NCBI RefSeq assembly: GCF_000720425.1
Contig: NZ_JOAJ01000002.1
Span: 186,001-250,000 of the forward strand
Source of the DNA: Nocardia rhamnosiphila NBRC 108938
GTDB taxonomy: Bacteria; Actinomycetota; Actinomycetes; Mycobacteriales; Mycobacteriaceae
Reading direction: 5' to 3'
DNA length: 64,000 nt
Shown here: piece by piece, positions 26,537-35,623 of the stretch
How the letters are laid out: every line of letters starts with the position of its first letter
Numbering within the stretch: the stretch's first letter is position 1
Position numbers and translations under genes: made by a program
Notes under the pieces: generated by a model
Databases searched by the model: none
What the model was told of the DNA's origin: nothing
Seen by the model: only the letters and a program-made list of their open reading frames with translations

Positions 26537-28333
26537 TCAGCGCCGTACGGGTTCGTCGATCAGTTCGGACGGAGCCTCCCCCGACGCGAACGCGGCCACC
26601 GCGGCCAGCTCATCGCCGACCGATTCGTGCGTCTTCTCCTCGGCCGCCGCCTCCTTCGCACGACCGTCGGTGAAGAACGAGAAGATGGCACCGAGTACGC
26701 AGCAGACGAGCGCGAAGGTGAAGGCGGCGCTGAGACCGTCGGCGAACGGGTCGCTGATCAGGTGGGGGAAGAATTCCAGCCCGGTCAGGTGATCGATGGC
26801 GGTCTGCGGCAACCCCTGCAGCGCCTCGCCCCCGACCTGCTGGATGGGGTTGTAGCCGAGGAAGGCCGCGAACAGGATGCCGACGGTCGGCAGCGCGGCG
26901 ATCCCCTGAGCGGGTGCGTCCGCCATACCGCCCGCGGTCAGCCCGTCGAACATCGCGGACGGCAGGTGCGCGCTCAGTCCGGCGATCATCAAGGAGAAGA
27001 ACAGTCCGATCGACAGCACCATCGCCGCGTTCTGGAAGGTCGTCATCATGCCGGCGCCCGATCCGCGGGAGGTGTTCGGCAGCGAGTTCATCACCAGGGC
27101 GCGATTCGGCGAGGAGAACAGACCCATGCCGATGCCGTTGATCAGCAGGATCAGCGCGAACACCGAGTAGGAGAAGTCGACGGGCAGAGCGATCAGGGCA
27201 CCGAAGGTCCCCGCGGTGATGATCATGCCGGTGGTCGTGAACCCCCTGGTACCGAGCCGGTCCGAGAGTGCGCCGGAGAGCGGGGCGCTGAGCAGGAAGC
27301 CGATCGTCATGGGCACCATGTAGATACCGGCCCACAGCGGAGTGCGGGAGTAGTCGTAGCCGTGCTGCGGCAACCAGATGCCCTGCAGCCAGATGATCAG
27401 GATGAACTGCAGGCCACCGCGGCCGATCGATGCCATCAGATTGGCGGCGTTACCGAACGCGAAGGCGCGGTTCCGGAACAGCGACAACTCGAACAGCGGA
27501 CTCTCGACCCTGGTCTCGATGTACACGAACACGCCCAGTACGACGGCACCACCGATGATCGCCGTCAGTACCCAGGGGTTCGCCCAGCCCATATCGGAGT
27601 CCCGGTAGGGCTGGATGCCGTAGGTGATGCCGACCAGGATCGCGACGAGACCCACCGCGAACGTCGCATTGCCCCACCAGTCCATCTTCGCCTTCTTCCG
27701 CACCCCGGTGTCGCGGAGCTTCAGATAGGCCCACACGGTGCCGACGACGCCGAAGGGCACCGAGACGAGGAAGATGTAGTGCCACTGGATCGGCGCCAGC
27801 ACACCACCGACGAGCAGACCCAGGAACGAGCCGGCGATGGCGGCGACACCGTTGATCCCCATGGCGAGTCCGCGCTGGTCGGCGGGGAACGCGTCGGTGA
27901 GAATGGCGGAGCTGTTGGCCATGAGGAAGGCGCCGCCGATGCCCTGGACCACTCGCCAGGCGATCAGCCAGATCGCCGCCGCGGGGCCGTCGAACCAGGT
28001 GATCGCCAAAAAGATCGACGACACGGTGAAGATGGCGAAACCCATGTTGTACATGCGGGCGCGGCCGAACATGTCACCGAGGCGGCCGAAGCTGACCACG
28101 AGTACGGCGGTGACGACGAGGAACCCCATCATCATCCACAGCAGATAGCTGGTGTTCCCGGACTCCAGTGGGTTGAGGTCGATGCCCTTGAAGATATCGG
28201 GCAGCGCGATCAGCACGATGGACGAGTTGATCGTGGCGATCAGCATGCCGAGGGTGGTGTTGGAGAGGGCGATCCACTTGTAGTGCGGTCCGGGATCCGC
28301 CGGATCCGCTGCTCGTGTGACGGGCGTGGTCAT
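26537..28333 (-). CDS. MFS drug-efflux-type transporter (DHA2, 14 TM)
   Basis: This 598-residue major facilitator protein of the 14-helix DHA2 drug:proton antiporter type has the loop motif FGRLGDMFGRARMYN (motif A), the helix-5 motif C region (AAIAGSFLGLLVGGVL), a large loop near residues 470-520 and a hydrophilic C-terminal tail. GGAGGA lies 6 bp before ATG 28333. It follows a MarR gene in the same direction by 61 bp, the usual arrangement of a repressor with its efflux pump. The substrate is unknown. Confidence 0.92.
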   Translation of the reverse strand: MTTPVTRAADPADPGPHYKWIALSNTTLGMLIATINSSIVLIALPDIFKGIDLNPLESGNTSYLLWMMMGFLVVTAVLVVSFGRLGDMFGRARMYNMGFAIFTVSSIFLAITWFDGPAAAIWLIAWRVVQGIGGAFLMANSSAILTDAFPADQRGLAMGINGVAAIAGSFLGLLVGGVLAPIQWHYIFLVSVPFGVVGTVWAYLKLRDTGVRKKAKMDWWGNATFAVGLVAILVGITYGIQPYRDSDMGWANPWVLTAIIGGAVVLGVFVYIETRVESPLFELSLFRNRAFAFGNAANLMASIGRGGLQFILIIWLQGIWLPQHGYDYSRTPLWAGIYMVPMTIGFLLSAPLSGALSDRLGTRGFTTTGMIITAGTFGALIALPVDFSYSVFALILLINGIGMGLFSSPNRALVMNSLPNTSRGSGAGMMTTFQNAAMVLSIGLFFSLMIAGLSAHLPSAMFDGLTAGGMADAPAQGIAALPTVGILFAAFLGYNPIQQVGGEALQGLPQTAIDHLTGLEFFPHLISDPFADGLSAAFTFALVCCVLGAIFSFFTDGRAKEAAAEEKTHESVGDELAAVAAFASGEAPSELIDEPVRR

Positions 28334-28394
28334 GGATGGTTCCTCCGAGCGATGGTTCAAGGAATGGCTGCGCCGCGCTGCGCATCGTCGGTAG

Positions 28395-28865
28395 CTACCG
28401 GGCGGGCCGGGTCATCCCGAGCGCGCCGGCCAGGATCGCGATCCCGCGGCCGACCGTCTCGCGATCGTCCGGGCCGAGGCTGTCGACGGCGTCGGCGAGC
28501 ACCTGTGCTCGCCGGGTCCGGGCATCGGCGATCAGTTCGATCCCGGCCGGAGTCGGATTCAGCAGGCGGGCGCGACCGTCGTCGGGGTCGGGGGTGCGTT
28601 CGACGTATCCGTGCCCCTCGAGCACGGCGACGATCCGAGAGATCGTCGGCGCCGAAACCGATTCCCGTTCGGCGAGGGTGGACAGCCGGATCGGGGCGTG
28701 GTTGATGATCGTCCACAGCGCCGAGGCGACGCCCGCGCTGAGATTCCGGCTCTGGCCGCGCGTCCGCAGCGTTCGATTGATCCGGGTGAGCAGGTGATAC
28801 AGGGTCGCGACCTCGGCGGGAGTGCCGAGCGCGCCGGTTGCCGAGATGCCCTCCATCGCGCCCAT
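28395..28865 (-). CDS. MarR-family transcriptional regulator
   Basis: This 156-residue winged-helix MarR regulator has the recognition region LAERESVSAPTISRIVAVLEGHGYVER and the wing DPDDGRARLLNPT. It starts at ATG 28865, with an alternative ATG three codons on. It is first in an operon with the MFS transporter and probably represses both. An imperfect 23-bp palindrome 42 bp upstream is a candidate operator. Confidence 0.92.
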   Translation of the reverse strand: MGAMEGISATGALGTPAEVATLYHLLTRINRTLRTRGQSRNLSAGVASALWTIINHAPIRLSTLAERESVSAPTISRIVAVLEGHGYVERTPDPDDGRARLLNPTPAGIELIADARTRRAQVLADAVDSLGPDDRETVGRGIAILAGALGMTRPAR

Positions 28866-28906
28866 CTTTCATTCGTTCGATCGCACGAGATATGCGCTCG
28901 TGGCCA

Positions 28907-28929
28907 ATTAGTTGCTTCCGCTAAGTAAT
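28907..28929. promoter_or_regulatory. Candidate MarR operator
   Basis: The imperfect palindrome ATTA-G-TT-N9-AA-G-TAAT is AT-rich within the GC-rich promoter gap upstream of marR. A second dyad, CACGAG-N7-CTCGTG, is at 28884-28902. Both are consistent with autoregulation. Confidence 0.45.
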
Positions 28930-29091
28930 CACACTGTAGCGCGCCCGGAGACGCAGGGCGCGGACGGTGTCCGCCGTCCGGGGCCGGGCATGTGGGCGTT
29001 GCCGGCGGTGCAACCCACGGGAGCAGCGGTTTTTCGTGCGGCCCGGTGGTGGATATCGCGGATCCGAGCCGATGCCGCAGACTGACCGGTA

Positions 29092-31551
29092 ATGGAACTG
29101 CCCGCACTCCCCGACCTACCGATTCGTGACGTTCTCGATCATGTCGTCGAGACGTTGACCGAACGCGGGACCGCCGTGCTGGTCGCGCCGCCGGGGACCG
29201 GGAAGACGACCCTGGTGCCCCTGGCCCTGGCACAGCGTGCCGCCGGGCGGGTGCTCGTGGCCGAGCCGCGACGGTTGGCGGCTCGGGCCGCGGCCGGGCG
29301 GATGGCCGCGCTGCTGGGCGAGCAGGTGGGTGACACCGTCGGCTACTCGGTCCGGGGGGATCGACGAGTAGGGCGGCGGACCCGGATCGAGGTCGTCACG
29401 TCCGGATTGCTGGTCCGCCGGTTGCAGGACGATCCCGAGTTGACGGGGGTCGAGACGGTCGTGCTCGACGAGTGCCACGAACGGCATCTCGACGCGGATC
29501 TGCTACTGGCGCTGCTGCTGGACGCCCGGGCCGGATTGCGACCGGATCTGCGGGTGCTCGCGACCTCGGCGACCGTTGCCGCCGAACATCTTTCGACGCT
29601 CTTGGACGGGAACCACGCGGCGCCGGTCGTACAGGCCCTCGGTCGCACCCATCCGGTGGACACGACCTATCTTCCGTCTTTGCCACGGGAGCGGATCGAA
29701 GCACACGTCGCGCGCGCCACCCGGGCCGCACTCGCCGGGACCGCGGGCGATGTACTGGTCTTCCTCCCCGGTGCGGCCGAAATACGCCGGGTGACAGCGC
29801 TGCTGGGCGGGCTGGACGATGTCGATATCGTGCCGTTGCACGGCAGACTCTCGGCGACGGCGCAGGACACGGCGTTACGGCCCGGGCTCCGGCGGCGGGT
29901 GGTACTGGCCACCGCGGTGGCGGAGTCGAGTCTGACGGTGCCGGGAGTGCGGGCGGTGGTGGATTCGGGACTCGCCCGCACCCCACGGATCGATCGAGCA
30001 CGGGGGCTGTCCGGCCTTGCCACCGTGCGGGTCTCGGCGGCAGTGGCCGAGCAGCGAGCCGGGCGGGCCGGGCGGGAGGCTCCCGGGTGCGTATGGCGAT
30101 GCTGGCCCGAATACGAGCACGGCACCCTGCCGGCCTATCCGGAACCGGAGATCCGGACAGCGGATCTGACGCGATTGGCGCTGGAGCTGGCGTGCTGGGG
30201 CACGAGCGACGGACAGGGCCTCACCTGGTGGGATACGCCACCGTCCGGCGGATTGACAGCCGGCCGGGAGGTACTGCGCGCCTTGGGAGCCGTCGGCACC
30301 GACGGTGCGGTGACCGACCGTGGGCGGCGCATGGCCCGGATCGGACTGCATCCCCGGCTGGCGCGGGCATTGCTCGACGGCGCGGCTGTGGTCGGTCCGC
30401 GGGCGGCCGCGGAGGTCGTCACCGTCCTCGACGACGACACCCACCTGTCCGGTGTCGATCTCACGGCCGGTCTGCGGATGCTGCGCCGCGAACGACCGGC
30501 GCGCTGGCGGCGGGAGGTGGAGCGGCTGGCCCGCTCGGTCGAGGGGCCGGAAGGGGACGACGATCCGGCACTCATCGTCGCGCTGGCCCACCCGGAACGG
30601 CTGGCCCGGCGGCGCGGTGCGGGTTCGAGCAGTTATCTCATGGCCGGCGGTACCGCGGTGACGCTGCCGCCCGGCGCCGGCACAGGCGATGCCGAGTGGC
30701 TGGCGATCGGTGTCGCGACGCGCGATCCCGGGCGAGCCGAGGGCGTCGTCCGGTTGGCCGCGGTCGCCGATGAACAGTTGGCCCGCCGAGCCGCATCGAG
30801 CCTGCTGACCACCGTCGACGAGATTGATTGGATCGAGGGCGATGTGGTCGCGCGGCGTATCGAGCGACTGGGCGCGATCATCTTGTCGGCCACCGCCATT
30901 TCCGACCCCGACCCCGAGCTGCTCGGCGCGGCGATACGGCGCGGGCTGAACTCGACCGGTCCCGGTCTCCTGTCCTGGAATTCCGCGGCGATCGCCCTAC
31001 GTCAGCGCCTCGACTTCCTGCATCGCACGCTCGGCGCCCCCTGGCCGCCGGTCGACGACGCGTCACTGCTCGCCGCCGCGGACAGCTGGCTCGGCCCTGA
31101 ACTCGCCGCCGCCCGCCGGCGCGCCGACCTCGAACGGATCGACGCCGGCCAGGCGCTGCGTCGCCTGCTGCCCTGGCCGGAGGCCGCCCGCATGGACGAG
31201 CTGGCTCCCGAACGGGCCGAGGTCCCTTCCGGCAGCCGCCCCCGGCTCGACTACTCGGCCGACCCGCCGGTACTCGCGGTCAAGGTGCAGGAAGTCTTCG
31301 GCTGGACGGACACACCACGCCTGGCCGACGGCCGGGTGCCCATCGTGCTGCATCTACTCTCCCCTGCCCAGCGCCCGATAGCGGTGACCGCGGATCTCAC
31401 CTCGTTCTGGCGGACCGGCTGGCCCGGGGTCCGCGCCGATCTGCGCGGCCGCTACCCCAAACATGCCTGGCCGGAAGACCCGGCCACCGTGCCCGCCCAC
31501 CGGGGCACCGCCCGCAATGCCGGGCGTGACCGGCCGGGACCTACGCGCTGA
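29092..31551 (+). CDS. hrpB: ATP-dependent RNA helicase HrpB
   Basis: This 819-residue DEAH/RHA-type helicase has Walker A APPGTGKTT (residues 32-40), the DECH box (126-129), an SAT motif (ATSATV), a RecA2 domain with LPGAAEIRR and AGRAGREAPG, then the helicase-associated and HrpB C-terminal domains. The length is that of HrpB. Its RNA target is unknown in most bacteria; dispensable for growth where tested. It starts at ATG 29092, divergent from marR. A hairpin (GTGGG.GTTGC with GCAACCCAC) lies near 28995-29020 in the shared upstream gap. Confidence 0.93.
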   Translation: MELPALPDLPIRDVLDHVVETLTERGTAVLVAPPGTGKTTLVPLALAQRAAGRVLVAEPRRLAARAAAGRMAALLGEQVGDTVGYSVRGDRRVGRRTRIEVVTSGLLVRRLQDDPELTGVETVVLDECHERHLDADLLLALLLDARAGLRPDLRVLATSATVAAEHLSTLLDGNHAAPVVQALGRTHPVDTTYLPSLPRERIEAHVARATRAALAGTAGDVLVFLPGAAEIRRVTALLGGLDDVDIVPLHGRLSATAQDTALRPGLRRRVVLATAVAESSLTVPGVRAVVDSGLARTPRIDRARGLSGLATVRVSAAVAEQRAGRAGREAPGCVWRCWPEYEHGTLPAYPEPEIRTADLTRLALELACWGTSDGQGLTWWDTPPSGGLTAGREVLRALGAVGTDGAVTDRGRRMARIGLHPRLARALLDGAAVVGPRAAAEVVTVLDDDTHLSGVDLTAGLRMLRRERPARWRREVERLARSVEGPEGDDDPALIVALAHPERLARRRGAGSSSYLMAGGTAVTLPPGAGTGDAEWLAIGVATRDPGRAEGVVRLAAVADEQLARRAASSLLTTVDEIDWIEGDVVARRIERLGAIILSATAISDPDPELLGAAIRRGLNSTGPGLLSWNSAAIALRQRLDFLHRTLGAPWPPVDDASLLAAADSWLGPELAAARRRADLERIDAGQALRRLLPWPEAARMDELAPERAEVPSGSRPRLDYSADPPVLAVKVQEVFGWTDTPRLADGRVPIVLHLLSPAQRPIAVTADLTSFWRTGWPGVRADLRGRYPKHAWPEDPATVPAHRGTARNAGRDRPGPTR

Positions 31552-31715
31552 CCCCACGCTCCGGCCGCCGGGACGGCCCCGCCGGCCCTCGCTCTCCGGT
31601 TACGCCGCCGGCGGCGACCGGCCGAAGGCAGCGGGGTGATTGCGCTGTGATTGCCGGTACGCGCAGACTTGGGGCCGGGCATCGGTCCGGCTCAGCGCGC
31701 ACCGGGAGGTCAGGG

Positions 31716-32681
31716 GTGACGATCCATCGCACGCTCACGCTCGTCGCAGCCGTGTTGCTCGCCGTCGCGGGCTGCGGTGACGATACCGGCACCCGGACCG
31801 GTGACGCAGGAGCTCCGGCGGCACCCACCCCGCCGCCGGAATTCTGGTCGGAATCCGCCGCCACCCCGCAGCGGCATGCGGCCGTCGCCGCGGCGACCCG
31901 GCAGATCGACGTCTGCGCGCTGATTCCCCGCGACACCCTCGATGAGCTGGGACTCGGAGATATCCAGAGCGTCACCGTCGGCCTGTATTCGTGCCGGGCC
32001 GCCCTCGACCCCGCGGCCGCGGGTGAAGCCGCCACGCTCACCTGGCATTCGACCCTGCTGCCCACCCTCATCCCGAACCGCGGCCGCAGCGAGCAACTCG
32101 GCGATGTGAGCACCCTGGTCGTCCCCGGCCGGGACGGCGATCCACGTGCCTGCGGCGCCACCGGCCGCTTCCCGGCAGGCGCCGCCTTCTACCTCAGCGT
32201 CTCGGCTCCGTACCGTGACTCGTGCGCGGTCGCCGACAGTGTGCTACCCGGCATGATCGAGCGCTGGCGGCAGTCACCGGCCCAGGGCACCTCACCCGAC
32301 ACCGTGCCCACGGTACTGCTCGGTGCCGACCCGTGCGCGGTACGCACGGAACTGCCCGGCACCGCCGATACCGATGAGCGCCGGCTGACCCAATGCCTGT
32401 TCCGGTACCGGGACGAAACCGTCACGGTGGTGTACGACTACCGCGTTCCCGACCAGCTACGGACCCGCAGCACCGAAGAGAAGATCGACGACCACGTCGT
32501 CTTCCGCTCCACCTCGCTCTACGACAGCAGTATCCCGATCTACTCGACCGTTGTCGGACCCGAATTGCCCTCCGGCAGTACCGCTTTCGTCTCGCGCATT
32601 CCGGTGGTCGAGGTCACCTCGGCCACCGATGATGTCGCCCGCGAGGTGATGTCGAAGGTGCTGACACTCTTCCCGCAGTGA
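31716..32681 (+). CDS. DUF3558-like lipoprotein
   Basis: This 321-residue secreted lipoprotein has the signal peptide MTIHRTLTLVAAVLLAVAGC with the lipidated Cys at 20, then a Pro/Ala-rich linker and two similar halves each beginning with a Cys-containing segment (VCALIPRDTLDELGLGD; ADPCAVRTEL). This is the layout of DUF3558-type lipoproteins common in Nocardia and Mycobacterium. Start GTG 31716, with GGGAGG upstream, fits the signal peptide; an earlier GTG/ATG frame start would bury it. Function unknown. Confidence 0.72.
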   Translation: MTIHRTLTLVAAVLLAVAGCGDDTGTRTGDAGAPAAPTPPPEFWSESAATPQRHAAVAAATRQIDVCALIPRDTLDELGLGDIQSVTVGLYSCRAALDPAAAGEAATLTWHSTLLPTLIPNRGRSEQLGDVSTLVVPGRDGDPRACGATGRFPAGAAFYLSVSAPYRDSCAVADSVLPGMIERWRQSPAQGTSPDTVPTVLLGADPCAVRTELPGTADTDERRLTQCLFRYRDETVTVVYDYRVPDQLRTRSTEEKIDDHVVFRSTSLYDSSIPIYSTVVGPELPSGSTAFVSRIPVVEVTSATDDVAREVMSKVLTLFPQ

Positions 32682-32689
32682 GGATCCCG

Positions 32690-32725
32690 GCGGCCCGCCC
32701 TCCCTGCGTTGTACGCGCGGGCCGC
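32690..32725 (+). terminator. Hairpin after DUF3558-like gene
   Basis: GCGGCCCGC and GCGGGCCGC, 18 nt apart, begin 9 bp after the lipoprotein stop, in the convergent gap with the GH76 gene. The rest of that gap (to 32909) shows nothing I can name. Confidence 0.5.
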
Positions 32726-32909
32726 TCCGGGTCTACTGCGTCCGCGGCAGGAATCGGAGCGGCGCCGATCCGGCAGGACGACCGGCACCGCCCTGGCGTC
32801 CACTCGGCGCCGATTTCCCAGCTCGTCTCTGGAGTCGGCCGGACCGCAGTGGTACGGCCCGCGCGGTGGGCACGAGGCGGGGCACCCGACAGCCGGCCGC
32901 GCCGACAGT

Positions 32910-34115
32910 TCAATATCCCGCGGCGGTGAGCCGGTAATCGGCTTCGAACAGCATCCACCCGCTCAGCTGCACCGAGAGATCGCGGCTCAGGTTCGCCGCG
33001 GAAGCAGGGGAGAAGTCCGTGAGCCGAGGAAATGCCCCGGGCTGCTCGGGCACCGTCACCGCCCGGGTCCAGTCCGCACCGAACAGTGGCAGGCCCTCCA
33101 CCTCCGCCCGATGATCCCAGGCCGCCCGCGCGGACGCGTGCACGATGGCCGCGGCGGTGGTGTCGCCCAAGGACAATGCGGCCACCGCGAGATATCGGGC
33201 GAGGATCCCCATGAACAGGCCGGTATCGTCCTCGGCGGCCGCGACGATCACCCCGGCGTCGGTGAGCCCGGCCTCGGCCGCGTGGACCAGCGCCGCCACC
33301 CGGCGGCGACGTCCGGCCTCGCCGGTGCGGACGGCCAGCTCGGTTTCCAGGCCGATGGCCACGCCCTGGCAGTAGGTGTGCACGGTCCGGTCCACACGTC
33401 CGCCGGGTTCGTGGACACCGTCGAGGACCAGACCAGTACGGGTGTCGCGCAGCCGGTTGTACAGGAAATCGGCGAGCCGACCGGCGTGCGTCACCGAACC
33501 CAGACGCGCCAGCGCGATACCGGCCGGACCGTTCGTCGGGGCGTTGTAGTAGTCGGCGCCGAACCGCCACGGCAGCGCGCCGACAGCCGGATTCCAGCCC
33601 TCGATCAGGGCTGCCCGCAGTTCCCCGACGGCGTCGCCGAACCGGATACCGAGCAACCGGTCGGCCCGTTCGAGCGCCAGCGCCAGCCACGCCATATCGT
33701 CGTAGTACCGGTTGGTCCAGCCGGTGATATTGCGGGCACGGATACCGCGCGCGAGGGAAGCGACCCGGTCGACGCGTTCGGGGGTACGGGCACGATACGC
33801 GGCGTCCACCGCACAGTCGAGCAGGTGAGCTTGCCACCAGTAGTGCCACCGGACGAACGACCGCTCCGGTAACGAACCCGGCCAGGTGAGCGCGCCCAGC
33901 TGCGTCCGCGGCAGGCCCCAGAGGGTGCGCACGTGCCGCGTCACGACCGCCCGCTCGGCCAGATCCGCCCGTTGTCCGGCGGTTCCGGGGCGGGCGGACA
34001 CGGTTCGGATGATCGGCCCCGCCTGTATCGGCTGGGCCAGTACGGTGAGTGCGATCCCGGCGCCGGCCGCACACAACACGCTGCGCCGGCTGATCTCCGT
34101 GTTCCGGCGATCCAT
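32910..34115 (-). CDS. Exported glycoside hydrolase family 76-like protein
   Basis: This 401-residue protein resembles GH76 endo-alpha-1,6-mannanases. The motif NRYYDDMAWLALALERA carries the paired catalytic aspartates (D139, D140), and VRWHYWWQAHLLDCAVDA and GLVLDGVH are also family-typical. The N-terminus has SRRSVL followed by a hydrophobic stretch and Ala-x-Ala-like cleavage near residue 32, suggesting Tat or Sec export. In mycolic actinobacteria such enzymes could trim lipomannan or arabinomannan in the envelope. ATG 34115 is the start. Confidence 0.82.
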   Translation of the reverse strand: MDRRNTEISRRSVLCAAGAGIALTVLAQPIQAGPIIRTVSARPGTAGQRADLAERAVVTRHVRTLWGLPRTQLGALTWPGSLPERSFVRWHYWWQAHLLDCAVDAAYRARTPERVDRVASLARGIRARNITGWTNRYYDDMAWLALALERADRLLGIRFGDAVGELRAALIEGWNPAVGALPWRFGADYYNAPTNGPAGIALARLGSVTHAGRLADFLYNRLRDTRTGLVLDGVHEPGGRVDRTVHTYCQGVAIGLETELAVRTGEAGRRRRVAALVHAAEAGLTDAGVIVAAAEDDTGLFMGILARYLAVAALSLGDTTAAAIVHASARAAWDHRAEVEGLPLFGADWTRAVTVPEQPGAFPRLTDFSPASAANLSRDLSVQLSGWMLFEADYRLTAAGY

Positions 34116-34373
34116 CCGCCCGGACTCCCTTGCTGAACGACGACCCTCGGAGCTGGAAAACCGTGCGCTGAAAGTTTAACCCGGCACGACCCCGCCGGCA
34201 CGGCGTCGAATACCTGCCCAACGGCGCACCGGCCGGACATCTCGGGCCGGCGCCCGGGCCACCGAGCACTCGAGCCGGACAACGCCCGGATGCGCATATC
34301 CACATATCGGCAAATAGGATCGACAGCCACGGTTCGGCCGCTGTCCGGCCATTCGACCGCTCCATGCACCGGA

Positions 34374-35369
34374 TCAGATGGCGCGGACGTCGTCCGGAAC
34401 CTCCGCAGCGGCAGCGCGGCGGCCGGCCGAGTCCGCGAGCAGTACGGCGAATCCGTCCAGATGCCGCGCGAGTCCGTACTCGAACAGTCCGTCCAGATCC
34501 GCGGTCGTCTCCTCCGGAGTCGCCGCGAGCAAGGGGAATCGGCCGGTGCCCAGCAGCTCGTGAGCGCGGGCACGCGCTGCCGCCCGCCATCCGTCGAGCG
34601 TGACACCGGTGTTCTGTTCGGCCTCGGCCTCCTCCGCCACCGACAGCGCCGCGGTGAGCACAAGCGAGTGCAACGTGAGGGCTTCACGCATCCGTACCTC
34701 CGCGGACAGCCCCGACCCGTCGAGGGCACGAAGGACCCATTCGGTCTGTGCCATCGTATTGAGCGCGAGCAGGGGCCGGGTGAACGAGACGACCCGGGGT
34801 AGCCAGAGATGCCGCCGGCACAACTGCCATTGCAGGCGGGCGATCCGCTCGAGATCGGCGCGCCAACCGAGCGCACCGGGCTCCGGGAGGTCGAGTTCCC
34901 CGAATGCCGCGTCGGCCATCTGGGTCAGTAGTTCGTCCTTGTTCGCCACGTACCGGTACAACGACATCGGGCCGATGCCGAGCTCGGCCGCCAGCCGGCG
35001 CATCGAGACCGCCTCGAGCCCCTCGGTATCGGCGATCGCGATGGCCGTACGCAGTAGACGCGCACGCTGTGGCTCGCCGCCGGCGGGTACCGCCCGCCGC
35101 GGCGCCCGGGTGATCACCGGGCCGGCCGCGGACGTGCCGGACGCGCTGACCACGGTGCCCGCACCGACCCTCGATTCGACCAGGCCCTCCGCGCGCAGCA
35201 CCGCCGTCACCTTGGTCGCGGTCGCGACCGCGACCCCCCACCGCCGGGCGATCTGCCGCACGGAGGGCACCCGGTCCCCGGGCCGGAGTTCGCCCCTTTC
35301 GATCCGAATACGAAGCTGCGCGGCGATCGCCCGATACGGCGGTTCCGGTTGCTGCGCCTGTGCAGACAT
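34374..35369 (-). CDS. GntR-TetR fusion transcriptional regulator
   Basis: This 331-residue protein combines two DNA-binding domains. An N-terminal GntR winged helix (about 8-75; LRPGDRVPSVRQIARRWGVA) is followed by a TetR helix-turn-helix (about 105-160; SMRRLAAELGIGPMSLYRYV) and a TetR C-terminal ligand domain. ATG 35369 has GAGGGAGG upstream. It diverges from the FAD monooxygenase operon. Two ACTAGT-centred sites 21 bp apart lie just upstream and fit a GntR-type recognition sequence. It is probably an autorepressor controlling the monooxygenase operon. Confidence 0.9.
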   Translation of the reverse strand: MSAQAQQPEPPYRAIAAQLRIRIERGELRPGDRVPSVRQIARRWGVAVATATKVTAVLRAEGLVESRVGAGTVVSASGTSAAGPVITRAPRRAVPAGGEPQRARLLRTAIAIADTEGLEAVSMRRLAAELGIGPMSLYRYVANKDELLTQMADAAFGELDLPEPGALGWRADLERIARLQWQLCRRHLWLPRVVSFTRPLLALNTMAQTEWVLRALDGSGLSAEVRMREALTLHSLVLTAALSVAEEAEAEQNTGVTLDGWRAAARARAHELLGTGRFPLLAATPEETTADLDGLFEYGLARHLDGFAVLLADSAGRRAAAAEVPDDVRAI

Positions 35370-35411
35370 AATCCTCCCTCTTTCGGGTGCACTATCCGGG
35401 TCTCGCGCCGA

Positions 35412-35446
35412 GTGTACTAGTCCACACGGCAACCGCACTAGTTCAC
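35412..35446. promoter_or_regulatory. Twin ACTAGT operator for GntR-TetR regulator
   Basis: GTGTACTAGTCCAC (35412-35425) and CCGCACTAGTTCAC (35433-35446) share the core GNACTAGTNCAC and are 21 bp apart, two helical turns. The first is a near-perfect 14-bp palindrome. A further dyad, GATAC-GCC-GTATC, is at 35505-35517 nearer the monooxygenase gene. Confidence 0.6.
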
Positions 35447-35623
35447 TATTTTCAGCCAAAACTGGTGTAAAACAATGGCTTGAACCTATTCTTGCGCCGT
35501 GTCCGATACGCCGTATCAGTACACCGTAGTAGCGATCATTCGCACGGTCGCCGTCCCTCCCCCGTTCCCGGAACCACCCGGCCTGGACGGAACGGCGGCC
35601 TCGACGGGAGAGCAGGAGAAGCG

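Noticed and set aside
26510..28705. 731-codon rightward ORF across the MFS and MarR genes
   Set aside because: Antisense shadow of two clear genes; highly charged Gly/Arg/His-rich sequence without domains, as expected in GC-rich DNA.
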